Positions 12,392 to 24,299 of a DNA stretch of 64,000 nt are shown here, in pieces. Position numbers and translations under genes: made by a program. Under the pieces are notes generated by a model. It saw only the letters and a program-made list of their open reading frames with translations, was not told the origin of the DNA and searched no databases. The DNA is taken from positions 629,868-693,867 of the forward strand of contig NMRA01000078.1 of NCBI GenBank assembly GCA_002633005.1. The letters run 5' to 3'. Position 1 is the stretch's first letter; each line of letters begins with the position of its first letter. The stretch is from Phoronis australis (Eukaryota; Phoronida; Phoronidae).

Positions 12392-12616
12392 GAAGGTTAT
12401 GAGTTGGTGTCATATGGCCCTGATCCCGGATTGGGTAAACCGACGCCTGATGCGACCACTGGTGATGACGATGAGACGGTATTTGAGGCACACATGGGTC
12501 TGTGGATCTCAATGATGGTTATAGCTGCCATCTGTGTCATCATCATTATCATCGGCATAATCTACATGTGCTGTCGTCAGCAACGATATGGTTTCTTGAC
12601 ACCCCGCACAGGAAAG
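12392..12616 (+). CDS. Gene A exon: transmembrane segment
   Basis: Acceptor TCTATAG, donor AAG then GTAACT, phases 0-0, 75 codons. An ectodomain part (YELVSYGPDPGLGKP, then acidic TGDDDETVF) leads into a hydrophobic helix at about residues 35-55 of the exon (LWISMMVIAAICVIIIIIG and onward). A cytoplasmic CCRQQR stop-transfer and FLTPRTGK follow. This makes the product a single-pass type I membrane protein. The CC pair at the membrane edge could be palmitoylated (inference). Confidence 0.8.
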
Positions 12617-13566
12617 GTAACTGGCAATTAGTCGTTCAGGTTATGTAACACCCAAGAAAAATGTCCCAAGTTTGTCTAACATCGTATCTCAGAAGTAGCT
12701 GGTCGGGTTCAAATAAAACTCTCAGGTGCTGTGTTTTATGCACTGTTTTACAAAGTTATCTTAGGAATTTCTTTTAAAGTTTTCCTCTTTTGTATGAGGG
12801 ACAATCAAATATAGGACTTGCATGATTTTTTTCAAAATTCCTGGACTAAATGCAGTGATGGAAATCCCGGGCAGAATATTGGGATTTTTGGGAACGAATC
12901 ACCTCTGCAGTGTTTTGTGTGATCTCTGTAAAACTTAATGACTATTTTGAAAAAAATNTTTCATACGCATAAAACTCTTAAAGTTAACAAATTATAAATC
13001 CTCAGCAGGAGTCAGTCTGCTCTGTTGGGCGAAATTCACGAGTTCCAGAGGTTCTGTATCTACATTTTCTTGCGTTATTTCTGGTTAAATACATATTTAG
13101 GTAGGCGCATCTTTTTGTGAAATTGCCAATATCCAGAATTGGTGTCTTAGCATGAAACACCCACTAGGATGTCATCTGACGCTGCTGAAGGGCTCGCAAT
13201 TGAATTTTCGTGGGGAACTCGGAAGTTTTCAAATTAAACCAACTTTAAGACGTCCCGTCTCTTTTAAGTTAACTCTCCTCGCAGGCAACACTTACTATAA
13301 GTTATTGTAGCTCATGTCATTGTGTAAATGATCCTTCAGTTTAGAATTTCCTCATATGTTTTTCAACAAAAGTAATAATGAAAGAAAGGCTTCATTGTCA
13401 CCAAGATTTGTAGTCGGTTGCTGTAACCCTAAAACAGGTGCTGACAGCTTGTATTGATGTAGTTTGAAAATAATATGTGCTCCTCCTGAACTTATTTCGC
13501 AGATGTCCTGTGTAGTAAATTAGATGACTCTTAAGCCCGGGTCCATGTTTCTGCTTTTCTCTATAG

Positions 13567-13791
13567 GAAGGTTATGAGTTGGTGTCATATGGCCCTGATC
13601 CCGGATTGGGTAAACCGACGCCTGATGCGACCACTGGTGATGACGATGAGACGGTATTTGAGGCACACATGGGTCTGTGGATCGCAATGATGGTTATAGC
13701 TGCCATCTGTGTCATCATCATTATCATCGGCATAATCTACATGTGCTGTCGTCAGCAACGACATGGTTTCTTGACACCCCGCACAGGAAAG
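13567..13791 (+). CDS. Second copy of the gene A transmembrane exon
   Basis: Identical in length, phases and splice sites to 12392-12616. Only two changes are seen in 225 bp, and both alter the protein: Ser to Ala inside the helix and Tyr to His after the CCRQQR motif. It is probably the other allele placed in series by the assembler. If the duplication were real, the two could be alternative exons, since using both would give two transmembrane helices. Confidence 0.55.
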
Positions 13792-14731
13792 GTAACTGGC
13801 AATTAGTCGTTCAGGTTATGTAACACCCAAGAAAAATGTCCCAAGTTTGTCTAACATCGTATCTCAGAAGTAGCTGGTCGGGTTCAAATAAAACTCTCAG
13901 GTGCTGTGTTTTATGCACTGTTTTACAAAGTTATCTTAGGAATTTCTTTTAAAGTTTTCCTCTTTTGTATGAAGGACAATCAAATATAGGACTTGCATGA
14001 TTTTTTTCAAAATTCCTAGACTAAATGCAGTGATGGAAATCCCGGGCAGAATATTGGGATTTTTGGGAACGAATCACCTCTGCAGTGTTTTGTGTGATCT
14101 CTGTAAAACTTAATGACTATTTTGAAAAAAATGGCGTATTGTTGTACATGATTGCGCACAAATGGATATAATTTTTTGCCCATAGCACTGTTGTGATGAA
14201 CAAGTATTTTGACAGAATACTGTTTTCTCCAGTGAATAATCAGCGTCAAACTGGTTCCCAAAATCCGAGATCCGTGTTGCGACTATTGATGTTTCAAGTA
14301 TTAAGACTGAAATGGAAATTAATTGAAGAAGTTTATCCTCGCTGCAATGGTAGCGATTTCTCTAATTACAGGTGATTTCTCATCTTGTTAAGAACTGAGA
14401 GTTTGTTGTTTCTAGTTATGCACTGAACATGATCCTAAGTAATAGTGAACTGCCGTTTATAATTATTTCAAGCCCACAAGCGGCTTTTCATCTGAGTAGT
14501 GAACAAGTTTAGACAAGTTTCGGAGCGACTGGTGTAGTAGTCAAAACTTGCTTTCTTTTGTCGCTAAAAAGCGGTTGATAGCTTTTATTATGGGATAATT
14601 AGAGCCACTTTCTTCTCCCAATATAGCAATTATCTTGTCACAAGCCTCACTTGGAAACATCGCAGCCTTGATCCTGTGTGGTGTTTTATACGTGTATCTC
14701 TGCCTTCGCTCATTCTGTTCTGGTCTCACAG

Positions 14732-14879
14732 GGGCTAGTGAATGATCCTGAGAGGGGTGAGAACGGTCAGGGCAACCCTATTCCTGATGATGAAATTGTA
14801 AAAGATGAACAACCCATGTTAGAGAAGGAGGTGCCTAATGGAAATGGTGTGCCAATCACAAAGCTGGATGAAGAGAATT
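14732..14879 (+). CDS. Gene A exon: acidic cytoplasmic tail
   Basis: Acceptor GGTCTCACAG, donor AATT then GTAGGC, phases 0-1, 49 codons with NGQGNPIPDDEIV and later ITKLDEEN. The donor is placed where gene B has the matching T/G-GTAGGCG site. Without splicing the frame would run on to a stop at 14912-14914, so a read-through form ending without the PDZ motif is possible. Confidence 0.7.
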
Positions 14880-15358
14880 GTAGGCGGGACTTGTTGTCAA
14901 TCATGCAGAATTAGTTGGTTGATTGACAGGTGTCGCTCATAACTGTCTTATCTTTCATGTGAAATGTCTTATGGCTTTATTGGTGGATAAACTGTTTTTT
15001 CTTGGTTTCCCTGAATGCGCATTAGTTTATTTATACAGTATGGTATTGTCATTAGAGAAGAAATTAAACAAGAAATTCTTGTTGCAATCATGTATTACAT
15101 TTTCGATTCGGGTGATTAACATAGCACTTAAGAAGGCTTATTCGCTAGTCTTGCTCACTCTAGTCTATGCAAATAATGTAAAAATTGTCACCTTTTTATC
15201 TTTGTTATTTGCGGTGGACACACTGGGCGCATATGAAGACTGTTCCATGCTATGTCAAATGGTGCGGGTGATATTACAACTTTGCATTTTTGGTAAGAGC
15301 TTTTCTTTGGTAAATGATACAGTTAGTAATATTATTGATGTAAGGTTTGCAGATTGAG

Positions 15359-15426
15359 TGGAACCTATCGATGAGTTAGCCCATGAAGACAAGGACAAAT
15401 CAGAAGGGGATTATACGAGACTGTAA
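15359..15426 (+). CDS. Gene A last exon: PDZ-binding C-terminus
   Basis: The phase-1 exon encodes EPIDELAHED and ends GDYTRL then TAA. The final T-R-L fits a class I PDZ ligand (S/T-x-hydrophobic). The acceptor aligned with gene B (TTTGCAG, exon from 15353) would place a TGA in frame where B has Trp. The AG six bases later (exon from 15359) keeps frame and gives the TRL end, so I chose it. Confidence 0.6.
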
Positions 15427-18400
15427 CTATGGTGACGAAATTTGGGTCTTGGTGAATTTTACTACGAGCTTGCAAGTCATGTGAACATGATTTTGCAAAA
15501 GTTATGTGTATATAATATGAATGTTTCTGTTGAGTGTTTGGAAGTTGGCCTCTTTAGTACATGAATGTACTGTGAAATCTCATCAGTTTAGGGCACAGGA
15601 AGGTAGACAAGGGAAATTTATATTCACATTTTCTCATAAATAGTGATAAACACCAAAGTACTGATTTGCCATTTTCAAGCTCTGTATTGTGGTTACTGTC
15701 AGGTACTGTTTTGAAAAGGTACGGCATTGACTGGAACTGGCAGCCATCTTTGTCCAAAATTTGTGAGATTTCACAGTATATTTGAAAAATGCAGCACCAC
15801 GCTGCTTTTGTATGTTACAGTCAAATTGACTACTGTGTCAAATATGTTACATCTATGATACAGGATAAAAATCACTATTAGACTTTTAATGCTGGTGTTT
15901 GTTTTTTGATGGACTTTGTCCTGGGTTCATAACAAAAAGTATAGTCGCATCTGTGAACAAATATGGAACGTAGTGATAGAGTTGGAAACAAGAGGATGTG
16001 TTTTATGTAGTGTCCAAGTCACCAGGCGCAGTGTGTCCTGTTTCTGTGGAGAACGTGGCAGGATACGTGTCACCATTTTAGGTCATGTGATTTTAGATCA
16101 ACTTTTAACTCATCGGTATTGCGCGTCACCGTTTTTTATATTTTCAATTCAAGGTGTTCAGTTTATGCGCAATTTGTGCATCCGCTGATCCGTTTTATTA
16201 AAGTGCAATTAAACAGATCTGGTACTAGAACGTGCCAAACATTGAAGTTGTGGTTTTAATCCAAAACGCCTCAAATGTATAATGATATTCACCGTGCTAT
16301 ATTTGTTTTACTTGTTTGTCAGCAAAATACGAGTTCGTAGTTACCAGTGGTTAAGAACTGATAGTTGGTAATCATAGGACATTTTTAATAGGCAATTCTA
16401 TTTAGAAGTCTGATAACCAACTGGAATTGTGTCTACCACATGCACTACCGCTCAAGGTTGCTGGTTTTGGCTGTAAAAATCAAATTTTTGTTCCACCATG
16501 CAGGTGTGTTCAGTTTACATGTACAAATGTAATGTTTCACGCTTTAGCCAAAAGTATGTCAGGTTACAGCCCAGGGTTTTCATTCTGAACAATTTCTTAA
16601 CAGTAAGATGTGCTAGTTAACCTCCTGTCTAGCTCACAATATGTCGGAGGTGAGAGATTTTGTTTTTAAAATAGGTAATATCTCACAAGAAAGATAAATT
16701 AAGAAAAATTTAATTCATTGTTAACTTGGTGTTTACCGTGTGGAAATTGTATAAGAGCACTTGACTAGTTTCCTCTTGTTTTGGGCGAGGTAATCGGTTT
16801 TTGAAAAAGACAAATGTCAATTTTGGAAATCATTTTGTGAAAAACAGGGAAAGAGTTACCCTAACTGTCTATAACTCTTAATTGTTTTTATTATCTCGAT
16901 GTGGCCAGTTTTTGAAAAAGGGAAAATGGTAATTGTTTTGTGTGAAACACACGTTTTTCAGTCCATTCTCATGGCAATAATTTATGTAAAAGTGTCATAA
17001 TCAGTTGTAGTAATTAGTTTTAGCGTTGTAAACATGTTGTCAACTATTAGTTTTGTAGGTGCTAAGCGCAATTATTGTTCTTTGTAATCATAACTGTTTT
17101 GTACCTTTCAATTATTGTAAGATATTTTCTGGCGGTGGTGTCAGAGATGTCTTATCTTATTTTTAGGGTTTCCTAGTCCAGTTCTCTGCCCATTGTCGTA
17201 TGAGTGTATGACTCGCATGGCAATTACATATCATGATGATTTCCGATTGAAATTCTCTTCAACACACCGCATTAAGTTACCTCTTATTGGCTAGTTTTTA
17301 TTGTTCTTTCTACGTAGAAAAAATACCCTAAATTAGATTTTGTGTAGGAGTTCAGTTTCAGAACCCTAACAGGGTGTTATATTGCAATATATTTCAGTCA
17401 GTCAGTGTTTAATTTCTGTGCAGTCTTCGCTTGTGCGAAAATTGCCCTGGTCTACTCAAAAGGAACTTAGATCAGTGCTCATCATCAGGAGAATTGATGA
17501 CAGAGGTTCTTGTACAAATCTGTTGACGAAGTTCATAGTGCCATCAAAAAGCAGGGTTTCTAATGGGGCTGGTACATCACAACTTGGGCCATCCCAGGCT
17601 GGCGCGATTTTTAAAATCTAATAAGATCTTGTTTGTTATTGATTCTTTTCGGTACTCTATTATACGCAATCACAACACACAGCCCAATGGACCACTTGCA
17701 GGCTTCTCAAACTTAGCAAAAAGAGGGACAAAATCACCATCTTGTTACGTAACCTTGCATAAGGTACCTTTGGCCTTGCAACTAGAAACTAGCATGGGTT
17801 CTATCAATCCTTAGGCGAATGTGCAGTAGCAGGTTAGCACCATGCAGTGAATGGACTTGGGTTAAAGTGCTTTCCGTCGCGCAAAAGGTCTTTGGTTTAT
17901 CTGTCACACTCCTAAGAGTTTCACAATACTCAGTGGAGCTATACTTTCATCCCCAGGTGCTGTAAAGCACGCAGTGAAGATCATTAGTCGATGGCATAAA
18001 ACCGCCACATGTTGACTGCACCCTTGGCGGACTATTGAGTGAAACGAGTAGCGTGATAGGACAGAGATAAGTGAGGGGAAACGATCCCTTATTGTAAGCG
18101 TGACGTTCATAGATCCCTCGATATTGTAGGCACGTTTCTTCACCCTTCATTTGTAGATACAGTGCTGACCTGTCGCTCGTTAGTGTAAGGGCAACGGTTC
18201 CGTCCATCCAGGACTGCCTACCGTTTTAATGTCCCAACTTGAAGAAACAGAAAAAGCTTAAAATAATGAAAACTGTACTAACAGTAGAACATACATAGGT
18301 AGGATGCAAATGGGCCTGTGTAAGAGATTTATCGGTGTAAATCGAAGTCTGACGTATCTGAGGGGACGAGAGTTTTTTCCTGGGTTATGAGAGAGCAACT

Positions 18401-18780
18401 TGCACGAATTTTACTGTATGATGGTTACACAAAGGGATGGTCGGTACAAAACAGTTTTCGTACGATTTTAGCCAGCTGTAAGTTCAGGCGCGGCCGCGTT
18501 ATGCGGGAAATTGTTGTTCATTTTCTTCTTATAGTTGCTGGTGACGCTTGTTCAACATATCATGAACTGCATACCAGTTCTTCTGTAGCCTTCTGGTTTC
18601 TCGTGGTGCCCAATTGAAAGTCATAATATGATTAAGATTTGAACACTGAATCAAGAGTCTTACTTTTTGAACACGAGTTTGTTATGTGTTAGTAACGTTA
18701 AATTTTCCAGCAAGACTCGCCAAATAAAGGTCAATCAATACCAAACTTCTGTGGTCTACTTTATAAAAAATAGCTTAAAC
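15427..18780. other. Gene A 3' region and intergenic DNA
   Basis: The stretch about 16080-16450 is recognisably similar to 54370-54690 downstream of gene B (shared ATTAAACAGATCTG, GCCAAACATTG, GGTTTTAATCC-type blocks). It is therefore part of the duplicated unit, probably 3' UTR or flank. A 79-codon frame at 17382-17621 has no recognisable domain. I see no other gene. Confidence 0.5.
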
Positions 18781-19550
18781 CGTCTATGGCAGGAAAACCA
18801 ACCGTTGAAAATCAATACCCTTCCATTCCTAAGTTCTCTGGTCAATCCTTAGTAGGGAATTAAAAAAACAGAGTTCCAACGGTTGAGTTTTCGTCAATCG
18901 GCGCAGAATTTAGCACCACTTTGCCCTACACCGAAAAACAGCGAATTTGTCGAAGATTCCTCGTCCTCACTTAAAATGTCTATGGCAGGAAATCCAACCG
19001 TTGAAAATCGATGCCCTTCCTTTCCTAGGTCTTCTGGTCCTCGCTTAGTAGGGAAATAGAAAAAAAAACAACTTCCAACGGTTGAGTTTTAGTCAATCGG
19101 CTCAGAACTTTGCACCACTTTGCCCTACACAGAATTTTCGGAGATTCCGCGCCCTCACTTAAATGATGTCACGGAATCTGAGTCAAATTCACATTTTTAG
19201 GGTAAAGTCGTACAAAGTTCTGCTGCGATTGACGAAAACTCAAACGTTTGTTTTTTGCTATTTCCCCACGAAGGGAGGGCCAGAGGACCTAGTTTTGGAA
19301 ATGCATCGATTTCCAACTGTTGGTTTTTAGGCCATAGACGATTTAATTGAGGTCGCGGAATCTCAAGCAAATTCGCAGTTTTTCGGTGTAGGGCAAAATC
19401 GTACAAAGTTCTGCGCCAATTGACGAAAACTCAAAGGTTGAAAGTCGTTTTTTTTTTGCTATTTCCCTACTGAAAGTGGGCCTGAGGACTTAGGAAAGGA
19501 AGAGCATCGATTTTCAAGTGTTGGTTTTCTGGACACAGGCGATTTAATGT
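18781..19550. repeat. Four-copy cluster, two direct then two inverted, about 185-200 bp unit
   Basis: Copies at about 18781-18976 and 18977-19161 read in one direction. Copies at about 19165-19341 and 19347-19550 read in the other. Each contains a GTCTATGGCAGGAAA-type edge, CCAACCGTTGAAAATC, a TAGTAGGGAA block and CCAACGGTTGAGTTTT (or complements). The whole forms an imperfect palindrome centred near 19163. Confidence 0.8.
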
Positions 19551-19559
19551 CAGACACGG

Positions 19560-21140
19560 CAGTCCAAAATCGTGCTATCGATGATTTTTGTGACCAGCTT
19601 CGTCCATATGCGTCGTTAGCAGCCTGCTGGGTAGCAGTGAACACTTAGGCTGTAGCCAAGGGGCCCTAGAATTTATGTACTAGGCGTATGTCAGGTTCGG
19701 CTGGTTGCTCGAGAAAAGTATTGAAAACAGATGCCAGGAAACTAATTTACTTGTGTTTTTGATTGAGAAAAGTCAAGTTTTTTAGCCGTGAACTACTTTT
19801 GATGAACAACTGTGGCTGTCGTTTGCTTTCAACTCCTGTTGTCTGCTGTCCAAGAAACCGGGTGCTATTTCAGGTGGCTGTCAGATAGATCAAAATTGCC
19901 AAAAAGTAGCTGGTAAGGGACATACTATGACCACAATTTTAGAATTTAGATAGTGCGAGCATTCTGGATATGTAGTCGGATTTTTTCTAGCGCTTGCAGG
20001 GAAGTCGTAATTTTGTGGAGAAAACTGACTAATGTTTACGTTGATAGCCAGGATAATAATCAGTTGAGTGTTGAGGAAGTCGACATACAGAGACTGGTGT
20101 TTACTTGAACTGTTGGCCGGATGCTGTTCCAGTTGAACAACAACATAATTTTTTATGGCCTGAGTGCTCTGCAGAAATCTGGACATTTAGTAAAACTGAG
20201 AAGTATGCTTGCGTTACACAGGAAATAGTTTTTGATATGGACTTTGGTTGACAGTGACTTTCGATTGTATGATTATTCAATTGAACAGTTTGAAGTAAAT
20301 CAATTGATGACACTTTGCTCATAACACTGATTTTGATAGCGGTGTCGTTTGCTTGCACTTGGCACAAACCCGATTCCTTGTGTCGCTACGCTGTTGGAAC
20401 TGTAATCGAACTTGTCTTGGACTATGAAGAATTGCCTTCGTGTGTTTTGGCAGAAAATGGTTGCTAAGACACTGTTGAGTGGATTGAGAGTTACCGTCAA
20501 AATTTAGTGAAAATCATCTTTAGTTCTAGCAAGTCCATGGAGACAGCAGAAATCGCTAATTGACACTGCAGGATGACCAGAAAGGAAAAAACCTACATGC
20601 ATGGTGCTAGAATGAACACTGACTACATTCTGCTAAAAATGACATGAAAGCTGCGTTTTATATTATTTATAACAGGATATAACAAAGAAAAATGCATTGC
20701 TAACTTTCTTTCTCGCGTTTCTCAAAATGGGAATTTTTGGGCAAAGAAATGTTGTAAATAAAAAAACTGTTTGAGGTATACTCATAAAGGTTGGCATGCA
20801 GTATCTTTGCATATATATTTACAATACTACAGAAGCATTTTTTCAAAATCTCAACTGAAAAAAATTATGATTTCTGAAAATTTGTTTATTCTCGATTGTT
20901 TTTTTTCAACTTTCAAGGCCGTATAAAAATAATGTTACGAATTTTTAAACTTCCTTCTGTGGTTTTGTTGATCATTACTTTAACATAAATCACAGAAAAC
21001 AGATCAGAAATATGTAAACAGGTTAATGAGTTATAACGTTTCTCGTGGATGCACCAATGTTACGTATTTTTTGGCGTTACCATGACAACCGAATATTTTT
21101 TTCTCGAATTTGGTTGCCAATATATGAGTAGTCAAACCTT
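19560..21140. other. Intergenic, no gene seen
   Basis: AT-rich DNA with overlapping short minus-strand frames between 19890 and 20500. No domain, RNA or repeat was recognised. Confidence 0.4.
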
Positions 21141-21740
21141 GTTTTAAGTGATATGTATTTATTGAAGAATACACAAGACGTACAAAGAAATGATGACAAA
21201 CCCAGAAATCGCGAAGCATTATATCTCGGTTGTAAACAATTCATAAATGAAACTAAAATACATAGAGATATATACATTTAAGTAGTATCTAATATAAGTA
21301 TCCCAATATTTAGATATGTTTTTGCGAATATATAAAAACAAAAACATGTACATATTCATGTATGGAAGTCAGGAGCAGAGATATTGATAAACGATACATA
21401 AAAATTTGCTAACGTTGCTTAGAAGGAATTCAATGAGAACGACGTCAAAAATAAGACAACCATTCAATAATAATGTAACTTTAGTAGGGATATTATTACA
21501 AGAATTGAGAACATTAACAATTGAGTGCACGAAAGAGTGAGTCTCTCAGGTATTCGATGAGGGGACATTTGAAAAAAATATGAGGATAAGATAGATGGTC
21601 ACCACATTTACAGTTTGGAGAAACATTACTAAAGTTATGCCTAAACTTGTCAGAATTGAGGAAAAGACCACATCTTGATTTGTACAATGCTATTTCGTTA
21701 TCGCGTGGAAGGGAGAATTGAGTTAAGGGTGCAAAAAGCC
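21140..21740 (-). mobile_element. LINE 3' end, same family as 36.1-38.5 kb
   Basis: The minus-strand frame 21747-21514 carries the C-terminal signature of a non-LTR reverse transcriptase protein: KFRHNFSNVSPNCKCG then HIFFKCP. The element at 36.1-38.5 kb has the matching KFRHNFNNISP, a Cys-Gly pair and HVFFACE. The 3' untranslated tails also match, with both carrying an AAGCATTATATCT / GAGGCATTACATCT-type block. This is a severely 5'-truncated insertion. Confidence 0.7.
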
Positions 21741-21945
21741 CACACACACTTTTATCTTGGACCGCTCGAGGTCAAGGACGGTACGGAAATTGCCGGTTTG
21801 TCGCGTAAAATCACGATATCGATAACTCTACACTTAGCCGCCAGGAGAAAACTATTGAGTACTTCTGTAACTCATCGGCAATTTCCGTACCGTCCTTGAC
21901 CTCTTGCGGTCCAAGATAAAAGTGTTTATGGGCTTTTTGTGAACA
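21734..21945. mobile_element. Fold-back element, about 210 bp
   Basis: Inverted arms of about 63 bp, 21736-21799 and 21879-21942, contain AAGGACGGTACGGAAATTGC and its complement. They are separated by about 80 bp of spacer. The outer ends are AAAAAGCCCA and TGGGCTTTTT. The arms are nearly identical apart from small changes, so the insertion is fairly young. It abuts the LINE remnant. Confidence 0.75.
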
Positions 21946-21949
21946 TTTT

Positions 21950-24290
21950 TGTTCTCTGACAGCGAATTTCTTACGAAGTCGCCGGAACAGGACACTGCGA
22001 ATGGTATTACAAGAAAGAACAATTACTAATGGTTTGCTGAAACCCTGTTTTGTGTAAATTCATTGAGTTTTGTGTTTGATATGGACGGCTGAAGTGAAGC
22101 ACCCGTGGAATTTCTGGTCGGGAGTGTCATACCTTGTAGTATTATATGTAGTGTATTGGGGACGATCAGAAGCTGAGGACCCTATGTGTAAGACCAGAGA
22201 AACTCACTCTTCTCGAGGCACTCAACGGATAGCCGGATTTAACAATTAATACACCAATGCTTATTGGCAATTCAAGGGTTGTTAAATGAATAAGGTAGTC
22301 TGGACAATTAGAGGAGTCATTTTTAAACAACATAATTATATCGTAGACTCGATTACAGGTAAATAAATAGCAACTTAGTTGAAAAGCGCAACATATAAAT
22401 TCACTCTTGGGAAACCAGTTAGTTCTGTTGCAAGTGAATACAAAACACATATGTATTTGAAGACATAATAAGGAAATTCGGGTGATAATGATTGACCTAA
22501 AGATATGTACAGAGGAAATATGACCAACATAGCAACAGACAAAAGAAGGTGAAAAATAAGAGTTTCAACACTCAAATGCGCTGAAGAAAACAAAAAATGA
22601 AGTATTGAAGATCTCTTACTATGGATAACTCAACTGTAACACGTTTTAGAATTGATATAAGGCCATAAGTGCTTACCACTATAGGTCACCCACTAATGAC
22701 TAATCAGCTCATGTGTTCGGTGTTGTCTTCTGAATTGAAGTTAACTTTCTCACGGATAGGAACACCTTTTTTCACAGGGATTATTTGAACTTGAAACTCA
22801 TTATAAACTCAATTATGGTGACAGAAAGTGCTCAACGTGATTTTTTCACGGGCAAGATAAAACAGTAATAAATCAATTAATGTTATGTGGAACCATTCTG
22901 AAACCCACAACAAAAATCACATGTAGTTGTAGAATCTGCACCTGACTGACAGAGAACAGAACAAGTGTCTAGAAATTAAAATCAATACCATAGTAAGTGA
23001 AAGGTGTCAATAACACGACCGAACAGAAATGCCACACAAAATCAAAGTGACGTGTAAGTTTATCCTGACCAACTATTTGGTATGGAGTTTCCTCAAAATC
23101 AACGTTCTGCGAAACACAACAGTCGGAAAAATAATAATTATATAAGTGACAGCCACTAAGGCCGGAGCTCACACATAAGAATCATTGTCTTATGTGAATA
23201 TCATGCAATGTACGATTCCGTCACACATTTAAATTAAAATGTGGGAAACATGTTTTTTCGACAACCAAAAACAACACATAAGTACAGTCTGTAAGCAGTT
23301 GCAAAGATACTATATTACGTTTTTGGTAAGGGTGAGTGTTGCCGTACTCGGCTATGCGTATCTGTTCGAACTAGATTCTGGAGTGATCCTGCTCATTAAT
23401 ACGACAGCACTTAGAGTGTAATTTTGTGCATACGAGATATGACGCATAACATATCTAGAACAGAGTAAAAACTAAAAGTGACTTTGCGAATATACCAAAA
23501 ATACTGAATTTTGCGCTTTGTTGAACTGGCTAAGAACGAATATCGTATCGACCTATTTACTCTCATGAAAAATCCGGGATCTCGTAATATTCCTCACCAT
23601 TATAGGGAGATATTTCCGTTAGCAACAAGAGCACCACTTGAAAAAGCACATCAGAGTTCTTTGGGGTTGGTTGACCTTGAAACAGCGAATGGCGAAAAAC
23701 GAAATAGCGGTGGCTTGAAAATAACAAAAATGGTGACACATATCTGCATTTTGACCTACTGCTATAATTTTTCACGATGCCCACAAATTTTCATAACATT
23801 TTCTGAGTGTAGCTTGTACATGGCAAATCGTTACTTTGATGATTCTTACAACTTATGAAAAAGTGTGCAAACAAAACACAATGCCTGCCGTATTTTGTCC
23901 TGAACACTGGCTTGGTCACGAGGGTCACAAATGGGCCATGGTTCTCTGTTCGCTGGAGTGAGCCCCCTATCCAGATTGAAATTCAATTTAATATTGCGTT
24001 TGCCTACCCTTGCTCATTACTGTGTGATTAAATCAGATTTGGGTCAAGTCATAAAAGGAACATAAAAATCAGCGCAACCACGTAGATTTTTTGCTCAACG
24101 TTTTGCTTTCAAGCAGTTTAAAGACAGTAAACCAACGAACACTCAACACAGTCAATCAGACAAACACTAACTGTACAAACAACGACTATACTCAAACACA
24201 GCAAACTACCATAGAGTCAAGGCAACAGAGGTCTGCCCCGGGTCGTCTCATTAAAAATTCTTGCATCGCTATGCGAGTGGTCCTGAATTT
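21950..24290. other. Intergenic, no gene seen
   Basis: Only short scattered frames on both strands. None has a recognisable domain or clear splice structure. Confidence 0.4.
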
Positions 24291-24299
24291 ATAAGATTT

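Larger units (their letters stand above)
11785..14132. repeat. 1.17 kb direct duplication joined by an N (12958)
   Basis: The segment 11785-12957 recurs as 12959 to about 14132 (offset about 1174-1175) with scattered differences only, and a single N stands at the junction. The transmembrane exon and its introns are therefore present twice. The pattern matches the smaller join at 9590 and is best explained as alternative haplotypes kept in series. A true recent tandem duplication is the alternative. Confidence 0.75.
4307..15426 (+). other. Gene A: mucin-like type I membrane protein with PDZ-binding tail
   Basis: Gene-level entry, reconstructed from exons shared with gene B. Exons run 4307-4417 (uncertain), 6181-6339, 7398-7495, 8295-8354, 10532-10724, 11683-11750, 12392-12616 (repeated at 13567-13791), 14732-14879 and 15359-15426. 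Splice phases are compatible throughout: 1-1, 1-1, 1-0, 0-0, 0-1, 1-0, 0-0, 0-1, then 1 to stop. The sure part encodes about 338 residues: Cys module, short Thr/Pro-rich stalk, SEA-like region, one transmembrane helix and an acidic tail ending TRL. No signal-peptide exon was found for this copy. The family is unidentified, and a role as a cell-surface mucin-like or receptor-like protein is inferred from layout only. Confidence 0.7.

Noticed and set aside
14923-15357. 144-codon open frame filling the last intron of gene A
   Set aside because: It starts at a GTG with no ATG context, lies between two paralogue-supported exons, and has no counterpart in the gene B intron. The composition looks like AT-rich chance sequence.
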